64,000 nt of DNA from Mactromeris polynyma (GCA_032209605.1 JASFXZ010000040.1:1984001-2048000); one strand, 5' to 3'. Counted from the stretch's first letter, positions 36,292-49,455 are shown. Made by a program: numbers and translations. The notes: generated from the letters alone by a model not told the origin.

Positions 36292-36582
36292 CTACATTTC
36301 ATTTTGTTTGATTTTAAATGCTTTGAATATGAAAACGCTTAGGTTTTGAATTACATTTGCATTTCTGTTTTCAAAAAGTAATTTCAGTTTAAACACATTA
36401 GGTCTTATCCAATAAAATCTACTTATATATATTTCACGTAGTTCGTTGTATTTTAAACATTCGAGAATGAAATGATATTCATTTTCAACTTTATGACAAG
36501 AATTACATAATCTATCTTGAACTTCAATTCTTGGTCTTTGCCATCTGCCTGTTTCTGTCTGCGTTGACGCGGGACTATCCAA
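36292..36582 (-). pseudogene. non-LTR retrotransposon ORF2 C-terminus
   Basis: The frame reads QTETGRWQRP, RLCNSCHKVENEYHFILEC and NANVIQNLSVFIFKAFKIK before TAG. GRW.RP followed by C..C.....E.HFxxxC is characteristic of the end of animal non-LTR ORF2 proteins. The frame lacks an ATG start, and the reverse transcriptase core is absent, so this is a 5'-truncated copy. Confidence 0.75.
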
Positions 36583-37879
36583 TTACCACCGAATGTGATT
36601 TGTTACATTTGTTTGTATAATTAAATACTACATATGCTAATTTACTCATTTGATCTTTTTTAACCTAGTCGATAACACATCTGTTGCACTTGTGTTTTGT
36701 GAACTATTGCACGTATTGTTTTCGTGATTTCGCATTTCCTCATGATGATGATATATATCATTGTTTAGATTGCTTTCATGTACATAAATAAATACATTAT
36801 AATGCGACTGAACTGTTTCAAAATATATACTTAACAGTCCCGTGTCCTTTACAAAGTTACACATACTCGTATGTATGAATAAATGTAATACCTAACAAGC
36901 AGCAAACAACTTTTCGGAAAATATCATTTTAAAAGTGATAGGTTTTGCGCCTGAGAAAGGTGATTTCCTAAAAATGTCTCATCGCGAGTGGATACCGCTC
37001 CAGCACCCATCCCATCCGCGACCCCAATGCTCAATATCTTCCTACGCGCATCAAGAACGGATATAGATCATATAAAAATGAAGATTAAAATATAATATAT
37101 AAAATGATTTATAATATTTAAAACCAGCCAATAACAACCGGCAATCAATTTAACCCATTGATAGTTACAACAACAACAACAGCAATATAGCAGACGAGAA
37201 TAATGAAAGAAAATCGAATTTATTTTAGTACATTACTAACTTTAACAAAGAATGGAAGCAAGAAGCAATTAATTATTTAAAATTATAAAAACACCATGAT
37301 AGTGTTCATTTAATCAAGAAATCAGACATAACTGCTAAAATGTTTCCACTTATTCGAAAATATGATTTATTAGCCCCTAAACTTTTAGAAATGGAAAATG
37401 TTACTGATATTTACTCTATGTTCTATGTAATGATAGGTGATACTTTTAAAATCAAATTGGAAGCAAGAAGATGTTTAGTTAGCATAAATAGTTTTACACC
37501 AAATGAAAGAGAATAAATTGAAGAATGTTGTCATAACTGCTAAAATAGTCTAGTATTAAGATAAAATGTTTAAATTTACGTATGAAAATAATTTCCCTCT
37601 ATAATCTATTGATCAAAACTGGTAGAGCTGGGAACTCGATATCGATTTTCGGGTCATTTTCAAGGGAGACGATCCACTGCAATAAGCCAGCTAAAGACAC
37701 GGAAAGCTGCGTATGTCTGAAATCATACGTAGAGCGTATATGAAGGCGTTCATTAGTAGCTTCGTAGTGATACATTCACATGCATTTTTTTTAAATATAT
37801 GACGGTATTAATTGTACATTAAACATTGCCCAGTGGCAAATTTAAACCTACCTCGCAATATGTTTAAATATCAGTGATT
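36583..37879. other. intergenic sequence downstream of the 37.9 kb gene
   Basis: A locally GC-rich patch at ~36960-37060 reads RRKILSIGVADGMGAGAVST on the minus strand, without recognisable homology. A 58-codon plus-strand ORF with ATG (37340-37516) is also unassigned. Neither has enough support to be called a gene. Confidence 0.3.
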
Positions 37880-38122
37880 TCAGTGTCCATGAAAGTGCCC
37901 GTGTGATGCATGGTAAGCCCTAGTACCAGCTGGTCCCTCACCGTCAGCAAACTGTTCACCAGCCCCGGCGCCCCCGAACCTCATCACCCAGCGACCTATA
38001 TATCCAGGATATCCTCCAATCATATACATCCGTGGCGGGTAGGGGTTGTACCCAAACATACGTGGCTGAGCATTGACCGTCACCAGTAGCAAGAAGCCTA
38101 GAAACATTACGGTTGCCCTCAT
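37880..38122 (-). CDS. small secreted Gly-rich, His-tailed protein
   Basis: An 80-residue ORF ending TGA. Residues 1-18 (MRATVMFLGFLLLVTVNA) are a signal peptide; the mature chain starts QPRMFGYNPYPPR, close in pattern to the QPRFFNPRR start at 0.1 kb. A Tyr/Gly/Pro-rich stretch is followed by FGGAGAGEQFADG at 49-61, matching the motif in the 22.6 kb protein at 8 of 12 positions, and a His-rich tail HASHGHFHGH that could bind metal. No cysteine. CTTGTCATATTGCAG ends at 38128, five bases before the ATG, giving the same acceptor-then-start layout as its relatives. The frame upstream of this ATG is intron. Function unknown. Confidence 0.75.
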   Translation of the reverse strand: MRATVMFLGFLLLVTVNAQPRMFGYNPYPPRMYMIGGYPGYIGRWVMRFGGAGAGEQFADGEGPAGTRAYHASHGHFHGH

Positions 38123-38127
38123 GGTGA

Positions 38128-39341
38128 CTGCAATATGACAAGACAGCTGCCGCTTACACAATAATCAGTTTATATCCTGTTTTGTCAAACATTGAATGGC
38201 TCTATTCTACGAAAATGATAATCTTATTCTAATACAATATAGTTTTACGATACATTCGTTTGTGCGTTTTCTTTCATGAGTGTAATGACAAACCATAAAA
38301 TGCCCCATTAATTCGACGAACACTCTGATCAACAATAAGTATCAAAATTGCGTCAACTGTTTCCGTATACTCTAAATTTACATTTCTAATTGATCACTTT
38401 TAATTTTATAATTATTTCAAGATAAATGCATAGCAATATATATTGATTTGATTTATAGTACATTCACTTGTACTTTTGAACTGTCTCATCCTAATATTTT
38501 AGAGCTCTAAATTTAGGACATCATGGCCAGCTTTCCCGTACGAATCGTATTGCACGAAAACATATCTTATAATTTTACAATGAGACTTATAAGAAGCAAA
38601 AATATCGGTTGCCTTAAAACCACAATGCCACGGTTACATACGATGTGTCGAATGTTCCTTTCAAGAAATTTTTATTCAAGAAAAATGTCTTGGGTTTTTA
38701 AAAATCAGAAGTTTGTTCTAAAAGAAGTGTTTTTCAACTGTTCAAATTAAGCACATTGGTATGACTCATAGTTTTCTCCAGTACAAAAATGTAAAGTAAA
38801 TACGTAAATCAAATATATGAACACAGTTATAACATGTGCCTTCTTCTGACATGTTCGTAGATTTCACGAAGGATACAATCTGGAACAGAACGTCCGCATA
38901 TAGAAGCGTTTTAGCTTAAACTTTTAAATACATTTTCGATTGAAGTGGGACTTGAAATACAGTCAAATGTAAGACAATGTCTGTGTAAAAAATAACATAC
39001 GCACTATTTACAATATTTGGCTCATTTAAACAGAGTCACTATTTAAATGTAAATTTTCAAATTAAATATTTTTTACTTAATATCGCTATTGTCTATTTCT
39101 GACCGCTATTCATATGTTTATCTCGTTGATAAAATGCATGTTGCAACTGAAAAAAACTAAAACCTACCAGTCGGCAATTATGAAAACGATTTGGAATCAT
39201 TTGATTGTAGTTTGGAATCAGCTTTATCAGCTTAAATATTTAAATCTAAAAAATAATCATACTAAAAATACGTTAAAAAAACCTTGAAAACTTCAGTACC
39301 AAAGGTTTTAATTTGCCTTCAATACTATCATAGATATTTAC
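38128..39341 (-). other. inferred 5' UTR intron of the 37.9 kb gene
   Basis: GT-AG interval of 1,214 bp between a donor ATCAAAG|GTAAAT and the acceptor above. No ORF with support inside; the 75-codon plus-strand ORF at 38523-38750 resembles nothing. Confidence 0.35.
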
Positions 39342-39444
39342 CTTTGATATTAGACCCGTGTATCCAAGTATGTTGCTGAATCAGTACTGAACTCCAGATC
39401 GTCGTGACAATGAAATACACCTATCAATCCATCACCATATAAAT
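39342..39444 (-). promoter_or_regulatory. putative TATA element and first exon of the 37.9 kb gene
   Basis: GATTTATATGG at 39444-39434 could place a start near 39408, giving a ~65-base untranslated exon that ends at the donor. This is the weakest of the three proposed promoters. Confidence 0.3.
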
Positions 39445-42439
39445 CACTTTTCAATTCGTCGAAGCTTGTTCGACATGACATATGCATTTATTGTATGATA
39501 TATCAAATTGATTCGCGGACAGCCCTTTATTGAAGACTGATAATTATTTAGTTCAGTTGGTATGTAAACGTATATTCGGTATCAGCGTAGGAGGAATGCC
39601 TATCGTGATATATATGGTATACAACAAGATCGTATAGAGTTGTTCTTAAATGTCTTTATGAAGCTTTTATTAAATTGACTTTGCTATTTACATTTTTGCA
39701 CTTTTTGGCGCCTTATATAGGAATGTTCATCCGCGTCTTTGGGTACCTACATATCCGAAGTATAATGAAATATTTTAACTTTTCTTGAGCGAAAGTCTAG
39801 CAATATCCAATTAAAGCGTATGTCTTGCTTTAATGGTATACATGGTAAAACTTACATAGGCCTATTTCAAACCTGGCAAACTAAATGACCTTTATGTCAG
39901 AAACTATTGCTTTATCATGGTGATGTGTTGTGTTTTCTTCAATCGCTTATGATCTTCAGTGTTAGAAACGTGTTTCTTTCTATCGCTTGCTGAAAACTAC
40001 TTAGGTCGGTATGTAGGGATAGTGTTTTGTATATAATGATATTTATACATAGTTTTGCATTTAAATAGAAATTACTGTCTACCTTGCTAAATGTTCAACA
40101 ATATTGTCGGGATAAGACATGGCGGTCGGTCGGGTTACAGAATAGGCATTGATATTAAAATGCTTCAACATACTCGTCGTGTTCAGTGCTTCTGATGTTC
40201 ACCTTGACAATATAACTCAAGATACTGCATCCAAAGTCTCAGTTCCTCCACCTCTGATTCATATGGGCAATTTGTCAGTTGCTTGAGGAAGACAATGTTA
40301 GTACTGGCGTAACCCAGGAACATTGGTTAGACCAACTGACCACCGTAGATGACATGATACACGCCGTACTCCAGCATACCACCACACTGTTCATGTTCAG
40401 ATGTTACAGACCAGCCTCACAGAGTCCAGAGTATAAATTCTTGTCCATGATTATGTGTATATGTTAAACAACTCCATATCCTGACAGACCATAATCCGGA
40501 ATCATAAAAGTAGTCATTGTAATCCTTTCTATGATTTTATCTCATAAGTTTACGTATGAAAGTCCTTATTTTACAATGAACGTTCGTTTCACCCATTCGG
40601 TTGTATATATACCATTATCACTATGCTAAGGGCATTGTTCAAACTTTGTCTTGACTTTTTTCTCATGTATATGTAGGCTTATCTTTTGATATTATTTTCT
40701 CCTCACTATTCGATTCTTTTTCACATTGTTTCAATGAAAATGTAATGTGTACTATACTATATATGAGTTATATTATGTTCATCAACCATACTATTGTGCA
40801 TGTCAAATAATATTATTGCCATTGACCAATGTATAATATTTCATCATTTCTGTATATATATTTGCATTGATCATGGTCAGTACGTCTAGTATTTCTGAAT
40901 AAACGATTCTATGTAATAATATTACTACTATTACTTTTTACGGAATACAATCTCTAAATTACTGCATATTCAACCTTGTTAGTTCGTGAGAAAATGAACA
41001 CGGTCTAGTAAAGTAAGGTATTATTTACAAGAAAATTAAACGTATGAATAGTTTCGTTACATTATGTAGTTAAAGAGTATTTCCGCTTAAATTATTTCAA
41101 ACATTCTATCATCTTTCAACTGTTCAGATACCAAAATAAGCATGTAAGCATTTTGGATAAAACAACTTGCAAAATAAACTTACGTTTTTTTATATATTTT
41201 ATTTGTTTCACAAAAGCAATAGGTCATTAAACGTTTATTGACCAAACTCACCATAATTATGACAATGACATAAAACATAATTTCCTTTGTTCGTATAATT
41301 GATTCATGAACTGTAATAATGAATCATCACATTAAGATATTGGGCAATGAAACTTTTTTTTACTATACTGATAAAAAAAGCTTACTCGCTATTTTGTATT
41401 TTGAGAATCTTCTGTACATTATGACAATGTGATCCGAAACAAGAATAGTGACTTTGACAGGTTTACGTCCATTTATTTCGATAGTTCATCATTTGAATCA
41501 TATATGTTATAGCTTATTCAATTCCAAATCAAGAAAGGATGTATCTGGTAGCTTGTTAGGAATTCAGTGCAGTAGTACTGGAGGGTCAACACTTTTGACC
41601 AGTAGAGTTTTGATGATGTAACAGCCTCTGGAAAGGCAATGAATGCGCTGATGCACACTTGAATTGCGGAATGCACAAATCGATCAATGATACTATTTAT
41701 TTCATTGCATTAGTTTAGAAATGTTGTAAACCAAATTAGTAAATGACGTTTTAAATGTTATATTAAAACTCTTTGCAAATGAAAATATTTCCAACGACCA
41801 TCAACATTCCTTCGTGAAATAACGCTTTTTGCTTTCCTATAGCATTGGTTATCGAGTATTTGATGTTAATGCACACTAGGGGGCTCATATTATCATAATG
41901 TAACAAAAAATTGCAAGCTATGCACGGTACTTAATCTGACGGAGAGACAGTAAAGATGCAATCCTACATTTTAAATTTTATTTAATTTATTATATAACTA
42001 TAAATAGTTTTCGTAATGATGGAAATGTCAATTAATGGAAGTTCGCTAAATATTCCAATATGTAAATGACTTTCCAACACGCAAGTCTTTGTAACAAAAC
42101 CACTGTATTGTTCTTGTTTCGTGCGTCTAATTCATTTATGCTGATCAATACAGTACGTAGTTTTCGTTCTTTTAACACTGACAGAAGATGTTATAAATGA
42201 CTAATGTTTATGATTCACAGTAAAGACTCAGGCGGAATGCCAACGTAATTAGGGAAGGTCAAGCCACGGGGGTTATACATTTAGTTTTTGTGGAGAAAAT
42301 CAGTAATCTAAAACTGTTAGAAAACAGGAAATCTTGAAATATTTAAAAAAAACTAAATCGTCCGATTTTGTAAAATGCTATCGTAATTACTTAATTACCA
42401 CTTTTATAACTCCTCTAATCAGGTTTGTAAGCAAACTAT
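39445..42439. other. intergenic sequence with a possible coding relic
   Basis: At ~40190-40460 the composition is less AT-rich. The minus strand reads FLKQLTNCPYESEVEELRLW then MQYLELYCQGEHQKH without a stop, and EHEQCGGMLEYGVYHVIYGG further upstream in the same register, separated by one stop. This could be a decayed exon; I cannot name it. The rest shows nothing. Confidence 0.3.
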
Positions 42440-42495
42440 AAACGGACCCAGACTGTCAGCTTAAGATCGTAGGTTCGATACCTGGTTAAGTCAAA
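42440..42495 (+). mobile_element. fragment of a tRNA-derived SINE head
   Basis: GTAGGTTCGATACCTGG is a B-box-like motif preceded by a short A-box-like stretch. No body recognised. Confidence 0.35.
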
Positions 42496-44614
42496 CGCTC
42501 AACGTGACACTCTGACTTAACTACATACATATACAAAGACAGTATGTCTTCCTTCTGTAGTCCATGTGAAACAATTGTCAGCTGCTTGTAGATGAACAGA
42601 TAACACAGGAACACTGTCATCTGACGTCCGTATAGAAATGAAGTACTGTTAACAAACAGATCAAAAGTCGAACACAACACAACAACAAAAGACAACTGGT
42701 TATTTTATTCCCAATAGAAATAATTTGCATTTAGATATTTGATATCAGCATTATTCATAGGGTAGGTTTTATATTTACAGATATACCGTTATTTTCATTT
42801 CCTTCATTTCATATAGCAGTGAAGCATATTAAATTCCATATTGTTTATGTATAAAACAACTTCCACTGCTGCACATTCCCCTTGACATTGTGTATGAGGC
42901 GTCAACTCTGTATTTAATTGTACACCAGACGCTCATATATTCGACGAGAACCAGAATCGTTTAATGAAAATTAGCATGTTTTGACAACAGTGTGTAGCAG
43001 ACACCAACATGACTTATAACCTTTCACCAGTGTGTTTTACAGGAATCCCATAGAACACCTCAAATATTACATTTAAATATCATTTCTGGTACATATTCAA
43101 GTGACTAAATGTATTTCATTCTTGCTGACTTGGAAATAGCGAAAGGAGGTATCTTTGCACATCACATTGAATATAATAGTCTTGCATTTCAACAAAATCA
43201 GCACAATTATATTTTAACCGTAATTTTGATTATTTATCTAAGTACAATTTAAGGACAAAAACTGTGAAGAACCGAACACATCGTTAAATATTGGAATTTA
43301 AACATCGGTTATTTGTTTACATACTTTATACTTTTTTTAGAAATTAAGGAATTATGCCCATGATTCATAATTATAAGTTACATAAATACATACATTTTGT
43401 TAAATCAAGAAATAATACGTGTTTAAATTACCAGTTACATCATTCTTATAGATACCACTGTATATTTTTATCTTCCATATCTGACGTTAATACTAAAGTA
43501 GGAAAAAAAACACATATGAACGTATGCAACACACTGTACAAGCATGTAAATATGGATGTCAACATGAATATAGGAATAAGTGGGAATTTACATGGGCACG
43601 AAATATTGTTGTATCTATATAGCGGACAATATCGACCGTTATTGTGTTGTTTGACAGGGGACATTTTGTGTACAAATGTTGAGATGAGGTTCTTAAAGTC
43701 AAAATACATTTTCCATGAACAATGTTTCCGCTGACCGTGGTTTAAACATGTTAAATTTCCTTTTCAATGCTCCTTTTTATCTAACATTTTAAATAAAAAT
43801 AAGGGTATAATATCATTAAAACGATCAATTTATGTAAGAAATCGTGGTATTGTGTTGTATTAATATCTTTGCTACATATTTCGTAAACCTCACGACTTGG
43901 AATACTTTTGCGCGTTGTAATAATGACGTTGTAGCTTTAGAAGTCTGGATGTTAATGTAGTTAGCATTTTGTTCTTATCACTGAAATGACAGCATTCCTT
44001 ACCTCATCTCTAGATATCTTGATTGCGAAAACTAACTGACGAAATAGGTATTCACTGGAACTAATGATACTTACGGAGATATATTGAGTTAGATTTTAGT
44101 TAAATTAAGATTTTAATTTTCTCCGGTAACTGTCTGCGGGACTGTTTAAAAGTTAACTACTACAAAACATCTAATTAGTTGGGGTTTCATGAAAAAAGTC
44201 AAAACAGAGCCTATTTAAAGTACTCTCAATTTTCCGTTATATATAGATCTATTAGTCTTACAATTAGACCGATGCACCAAGTCACGCCTTCAATTCGAAC
44301 ACAGCCTTGGAAGAAATCGGTGCCTGATATTACGCAAACTTTTCAAACACCGATTAATTTGTTGTGTTTCGTGCAAGACCTCAATAACAGTTTAGAAACT
44401 TCGCTAAAGTAGTATGAAATAGGTCAAATTGCGCAGTTTGATCGTTAACTTTGAGATAATTATGATGCAATAGAAAAAGCATATTTATCTTCAAACAGCG
44501 ACACACATCATATAAAACAAAGATGATTGACCTGAATATATATACACTTGTTGGCATTGTCAAGACGCAAACTATTATTTAAACTATTCCATGCTTAAGC
44601 CATACATAAAGAAA
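42496..44614. other. intergenic sequence
   Basis: A 126-codon plus-strand ORF with an ATG (43354-43734) overlaps an 87-codon ORF on the other strand. Neither shows a signal peptide, domain or splice context. Treated as chance. Confidence 0.4.
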
Positions 44615-44756
44615 AAGCACAGTTATCGAAGGGTAGAGCGCCTTACTTGAGATCCGATTGTCGGGCGTTTGATTTCCGTCTTAGTCGAGGTTGAACTGTA
44701 CAAATCGCGAGCACGAGTACTTGTAACCCAGGAACAAGTCACCGAGAGTGATTACC
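44615..44756 (+). mobile_element. eroded tRNA-derived SINE
   Basis: GGGTAGAGCGCCTTACTTGA, GATCCGATTGTCGGGCG and CACCGAGAGTGATTACC follow the order of the SINE at 61.0 kb. The B box is mutated. Confidence 0.6.
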
Positions 44757-46008
44757 TTTTTTTTAAACTTTCATCACATTTCAGTATAAATTCAACCATT
44801 TCTCTAACACTGCCAAGACAGTAACCACTTGAATTATTGGAAATTCTTAAGTTAACCAACTTATAACTTAATATGCTGAGAAATGTATCACCCATTCTAA
44901 AGAGTTTGCATAATGAATGTCGCCGTATGATGCTTACCAAGTGATATAAAAACGAGTTCATTCTATTTATGTATTGTCAATAAATTTTCATCAACCATTA
45001 GTTTTTTACAAGAGATTGTAGAGACGAGAGCGGCTAAAACAGTAACACTGGCAGGGCGTGATTAATCAGCTCTTCAATGAAGTGAACGGGTTTACAAAAT
45101 AATTAACACAACCCATGTCAACAACATAAACAATTCATGGAAGAATGCAAATATAGATACATTCCTAGGCGGAACATGTAGTTCACACCATCCTGATTTG
45201 GTAAATAATCTGCAACCTTCAGATTGAGCTGAAAAAAATGAAGGACAATATTGAACGTATAGATGAATATTTGAACAACATTCTGAACTAACAGGTAAGG
45301 TCGCAATAAAACACAACTAGGTTAATTATGTATTTCAAAACTTTCTGATAATCACTATTGTTATAACAAGAACCTCGAATAAACGAAGAAAGGACCACGT
45401 ATCAGAGAAATGAAAGTAGAAAATCAGTGCGATGTGAACTGTAATGTCACTTGGGTGGTGCAACCATCAGACGTGACACGTGACACATATAATGTTCAAA
45501 CACACAGGTTAATGACTTGAACAATTGTAGCATGGATATAAACATATACCATACGAATACTTTCTGAACATCATTTAAAGATGTATCTGGCTCATATGAA
45601 CCTAAAAAATTGGCTTCATCCTGTATTGTTATTATATAGTCTAAAACAGCATTAATAAGAATCATTGCCATGTATAACCGTTAAAAACAATCTTGTTTAC
45701 TCAAATTACTAACAGACAAAACTATTAAAAAACACCCGCTTGTTAAAAAAACTGGACGTTAAACAGGTCGCTAAATGCACACCGTTTAAGCATGCACAAC
45801 ATGTATACGCTAGCAACTATATAAACTGACTAACACCATACAAGTTAGGCGCCTACTGATGCATCTTTGGTTGAATGTCGGTCCATTTGGTGCACAACAT
45901 TGAAGACAGGTGCAACGTATGGTCAAATACAAGGTAACAACTAGATAGAAAGACGCACACCATACATAAAAGTCCCGCCCATCCAGACGTAACCCCGCCT
46001 CTCCAATT
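44757..46008. other. intergenic sequence
   Basis: Nothing recognisable. Confidence 0.5.
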
Positions 46009-46141
46009 TGCGTTCGGTAAAGGTATTATAGGCTTACGTTTCGTAACGTCTTGCAATTTGGTTCCCCGTGAGCAGGCAATGTGATACGGTGGCCAGGGAT
46101 ACAAAACAAAACGTGAGCAACTGTAAGCCGTAACTGAACAA
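46009..46141 (+). mobile_element. MITE, TGCGTTCAGT family, copy 3
   Basis: Starts TGCGTTCGGTAAAGG and ends GTAACTGAACAAA. The body matches copies 1 and 2 closely. An overlapping 83-codon minus-strand ORF is read through this element. Confidence 0.7.
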
Positions 46142-47504
46142 AACTTCGGTTAATGTTCACACACTATTTTGATAGATTTAGGAATGCAAGCAGTTTTGAT
46201 TATCCACTTTCAAATATCGCATTAGAACTGAAATTGGAATGCAAAGTAACGGAGGTAATTGTATACAAACACGAACTGTTTGTGAAACATATTACTTAAT
46301 GACTTTTTAATCAATTATGTTTCATCTAGATATGTAAATATAATAATATAATGTGACACATTTTGTCTTCTAAATTATATACGATCTCGTTAAAATTGAA
46401 TACATTTTCTCACTGGAAGGAAAAGCAAACACATTCGTTTTTGCCAATTTCCTCAACAATCCCATAGTGTAACATACAATTAAAAATCTTGAAACGCAAA
46501 TGAATATTGTTATTTAATAAGTGCGAATGAAATGATTTGTTTTAGTGGTTATGCTTTAGATACAATTCTAGTTTTGATAATCAAATAAGGAGTTGATCCA
46601 TCGGAAAATCCATTTCTAATTACTTAATTTTTATTTTCGTCTCATCTATATACAAACATCTACAAAAACAGAGCCAGCTATTAGTATATAGCCACTCTTA
46701 ATACGAGTTAAAAGAGACTTTACATAACAAGAAAACAATATATGCATATAAAACTGAAAAAAAAACCAGTTGTTAATTGTTACTAACAATAATAATAAAA
46801 CAAAAACATATGTAAGAAACTGAATAATATCGTGGACTATTGCTCATATTAAAAATAATAATGGTATGAAATCCATTTCTAAAGAACGACTAAGAATACT
46901 CATGATGTATACGATTAGAAGAAAAATATATAGAAATTGTCAAGGCATATTTTCTCGAACTTGGTCAGCGTTTTCAAGTGATGATTTCATTGGAGAAAAA
47001 ACAACATTTGCCTTATTAAGCGCGAAACTCTAAATCCTTTGTCACAGTTTTTCCAACAAGCTTGTCTCCGTTGAACATGAAAAAAACACTAAACATATTT
47101 TGTAACACTTCATTTTGCTTAGTTCTTACTGAGAGAAATTCGTTTTATATTCTAAAGACATATGCGCGATTTGTATTATGCTTTTACGAGACAAAAAGTT
47201 TCAATGCAAATTAACACGGACGTTAAGGTGCATTTAAACTGGAAGGCGGAAGGTCACTGCCGAAGATTTTATATTATCATTAGATATAATTCTGTAAATA
47301 TATTTGCATTTTATCATGTGTATTACATTAGCATTTTAGCGAAGAGATGTTCAAGTAAATGAATTTAGATTTATGTATCATACGTGTTCGTAAGGCGCAG
47401 CACGACGCAGGACAAACGCTAGACACTGTATAAGGGTCGTTCCGCGCAATCACACTATACTCACTCATCTGTGCGACTCTTGTTTTGTTGACCGTGACTA
47501 CGAA
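46142..47504. other. AT-rich intergenic sequence
   Basis: Nothing recognisable. Confidence 0.5.
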
Positions 47505-47664
47505 TATAGTAAAACCTCGACAATAAGACCACTCTTGGGACCCTGGAAAACTGTTTTTTTATTGAGGTGGTCTTGAATATAGAGCAAAACAGTGAAAATG
47601 GACGTGCTCTGAATTTTAAGGTGGTCTTATTATTGAGATGGTCTTTAAGTGATGTTTTCTTGTA
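47505..47664. mobile_element. TA-flanked MITE, AGTAAAACCTC family, copy 1
   Basis: Starts TATAGTAAAACCTCGAC with ATAAGACCAC and ends GGTCTTTAAGTGATG ... TGTA. Four GGTCTT/AAGACC motifs are arranged as in 56646-56827. The termini resemble small Tc1/mariner-type elements that target TA. Confidence 0.65.
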
Positions 47665-48307
47665 TTTCATTCTCATTTTATAATGGATAACACCGAGTTG
47701 TCTTTGTTCTATGATAGCAGCCTACGCATCTTCTGACAACTATATTTATCAAACTTGTTCCCAAGCGAGTTGTAGGAATCAATGTCATCACCATTGAAAC
47801 AACGTTTAATACGCACAATACTCTAGAAACATAATAATACGGAACAATGTACTTCTTTGAGTGATTGCCTACTTTGTATGCGACAATTTCTTTACGGCAT
47901 CTTTAGCTATTTTTATTTCAGTCCATCAAGCATAATTGTCAATCCCTTTGTCTAAGAAATTAACCTGAACATGTATATAATATTATAATGTTTGTGTCCA
48001 AAAAACACTTATATAATTAAGAAAAAACTGAGTTTTGCGTTGGAGAATAATGAAAACATCACAATGTCATTTTATAAAAACAAATCACATCAATTGCAAG
48101 ACAAAGGTACGTGATAATGCTATTTATGTGACTATTTGACTGCCTCTATATGTTTTCCGTTCAACTGTTAACTATATTTGGTAACGAAAACAAAAATTGT
48201 ATTCGACTTGTATGTAGGTTTGAAACATGTATGATAATGGCAATGTTGAGTTTAGCATTTTATTGAAAGTCTGAAACATAATATAACTTCAGTGCCGATA
48301 AGTGAAC
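47665..48307. other. intergenic sequence
   Basis: Nothing recognisable. Confidence 0.5.
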
Positions 48308-48420
48308 GTATCGTATCGTATCGTATCGTATCGTATCGCATCGTATCGCATCGTATCGCATCGTATTGTATCGTATCGTTTTGTATTGTATTGTATCACA
48401 TCGTATCGTATCGTATTGTA
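48308..48420. repeat. (TATCG)n microsatellite
   Basis: Pentamer GTATC/GCATC repeat with point variants. The small minus-strand ORF there is a translation of it. Confidence 0.95.
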
Positions 48421-48815
48421 GCACTTTATTCCGATACATATTAACAAGCCTCTACTAAATATAATACACAGCATGTTCATATTCTTCCCAAGTGATTCAC
48501 TAGTACTTACAAGATCAGACAAATACGACAATGTTTCCTAATTTCTGTTACAATTCACACCAAAACGTGTACAGCATATCCATAAAACTGACTTGTTTTG
48601 ATATTTTACTTTGTAATCAGACCGTAGGCGAGGTTCTGTAGAAAGAAATTTTGTTTTGCCGTTTACAATGAATAATTTACATTGCCGAAAGCGCGCCGTG
48701 TTTGAATCATGCTCACGGTATTGTAGGATTGTATTTTCAGTAAAATGCTGACAGTAGACAGCTGTAATAATGATTTATATCACTACAAAAATAGTATGAA
48801 GTCGTGAAGTAATTT
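48421..48815 (+). repeat. duplicated block, copy A (left part)
   Basis: Aligns by eye with 55378-55760: shared GATTCACYAGYACTTA, TTTGTAATCWRACC, AGGTTCTGTAGAAAG, GAATGAATAATTTA and AAAGCGCG in the same order and spacing. Diverged. It has no clear coding frame. Confidence 0.7.
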
Positions 48816-49455
48816 GTATTGAATTACATTACATAATATACATGCATTGTTACAGTAATTTGTTTATGTCGATTTTTGAAGCTAAACTAGAATTTGCGGT
48901 AAGTATTATCACAATAAAACGATTTCGTATACTACAAACGCATTAAACTGACCTGTCTGCAATTTTATTTTATTTTTTTGCAGTTTTTTTTATTTATGAA
49001 GCTTCCATACTTTTTTGTGCGGGATGACTGAATTCGTTCGTGGCACAATGGAACGATCCGTGATTTTAATTCGTAATCAAATTACAAACATTTATTGTAC
49101 ATCAACGTAGATGCAGCTATTTCATCTTCAGTATACATGTTAATTATTTATTGATTTGTTTATAGAAATCAACGAGCATGAGGTCTGATTGATGAAAATG
49201 CAAATCATGCGTTAATTCAACTAATAAAAATAGAAACATGATTTATCTCAAGAATAGTTGAATAGTTGCACAGCCATATGTTCCTTCATAAATAAATTCA
49301 AAATGATGATATATGAATTTGATAACCTTTACACTGATTATAAAGTGTGTTCTTCAAAGGCGTGTGTGGTTCTTTATTAATAAAACATTCACAAGGGATA
49401 TTTACATAACTACTTAATTAATTATGCATCGTTAATGTAAAAAAATTCAACTTCG
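48816..49455. other. intergenic sequence
   Basis: Short patches (for example AACATGATTTATC near 49238) may continue the duplication with 56 kb. Nothing else. Confidence 0.35.

Noticed and set aside
38123..38161. thirteen extra codons upstream of the 37.9 kb start
   Set aside because: They overlap the polypyrimidine tract and CAG acceptor; the signal peptide begins at the inner ATG.
43354..43734. 126-codon ORF with ATG
   Set aside because: No domain, signal peptide or splice context; overlapped by an ORF on the other strand in AT-rich sequence.
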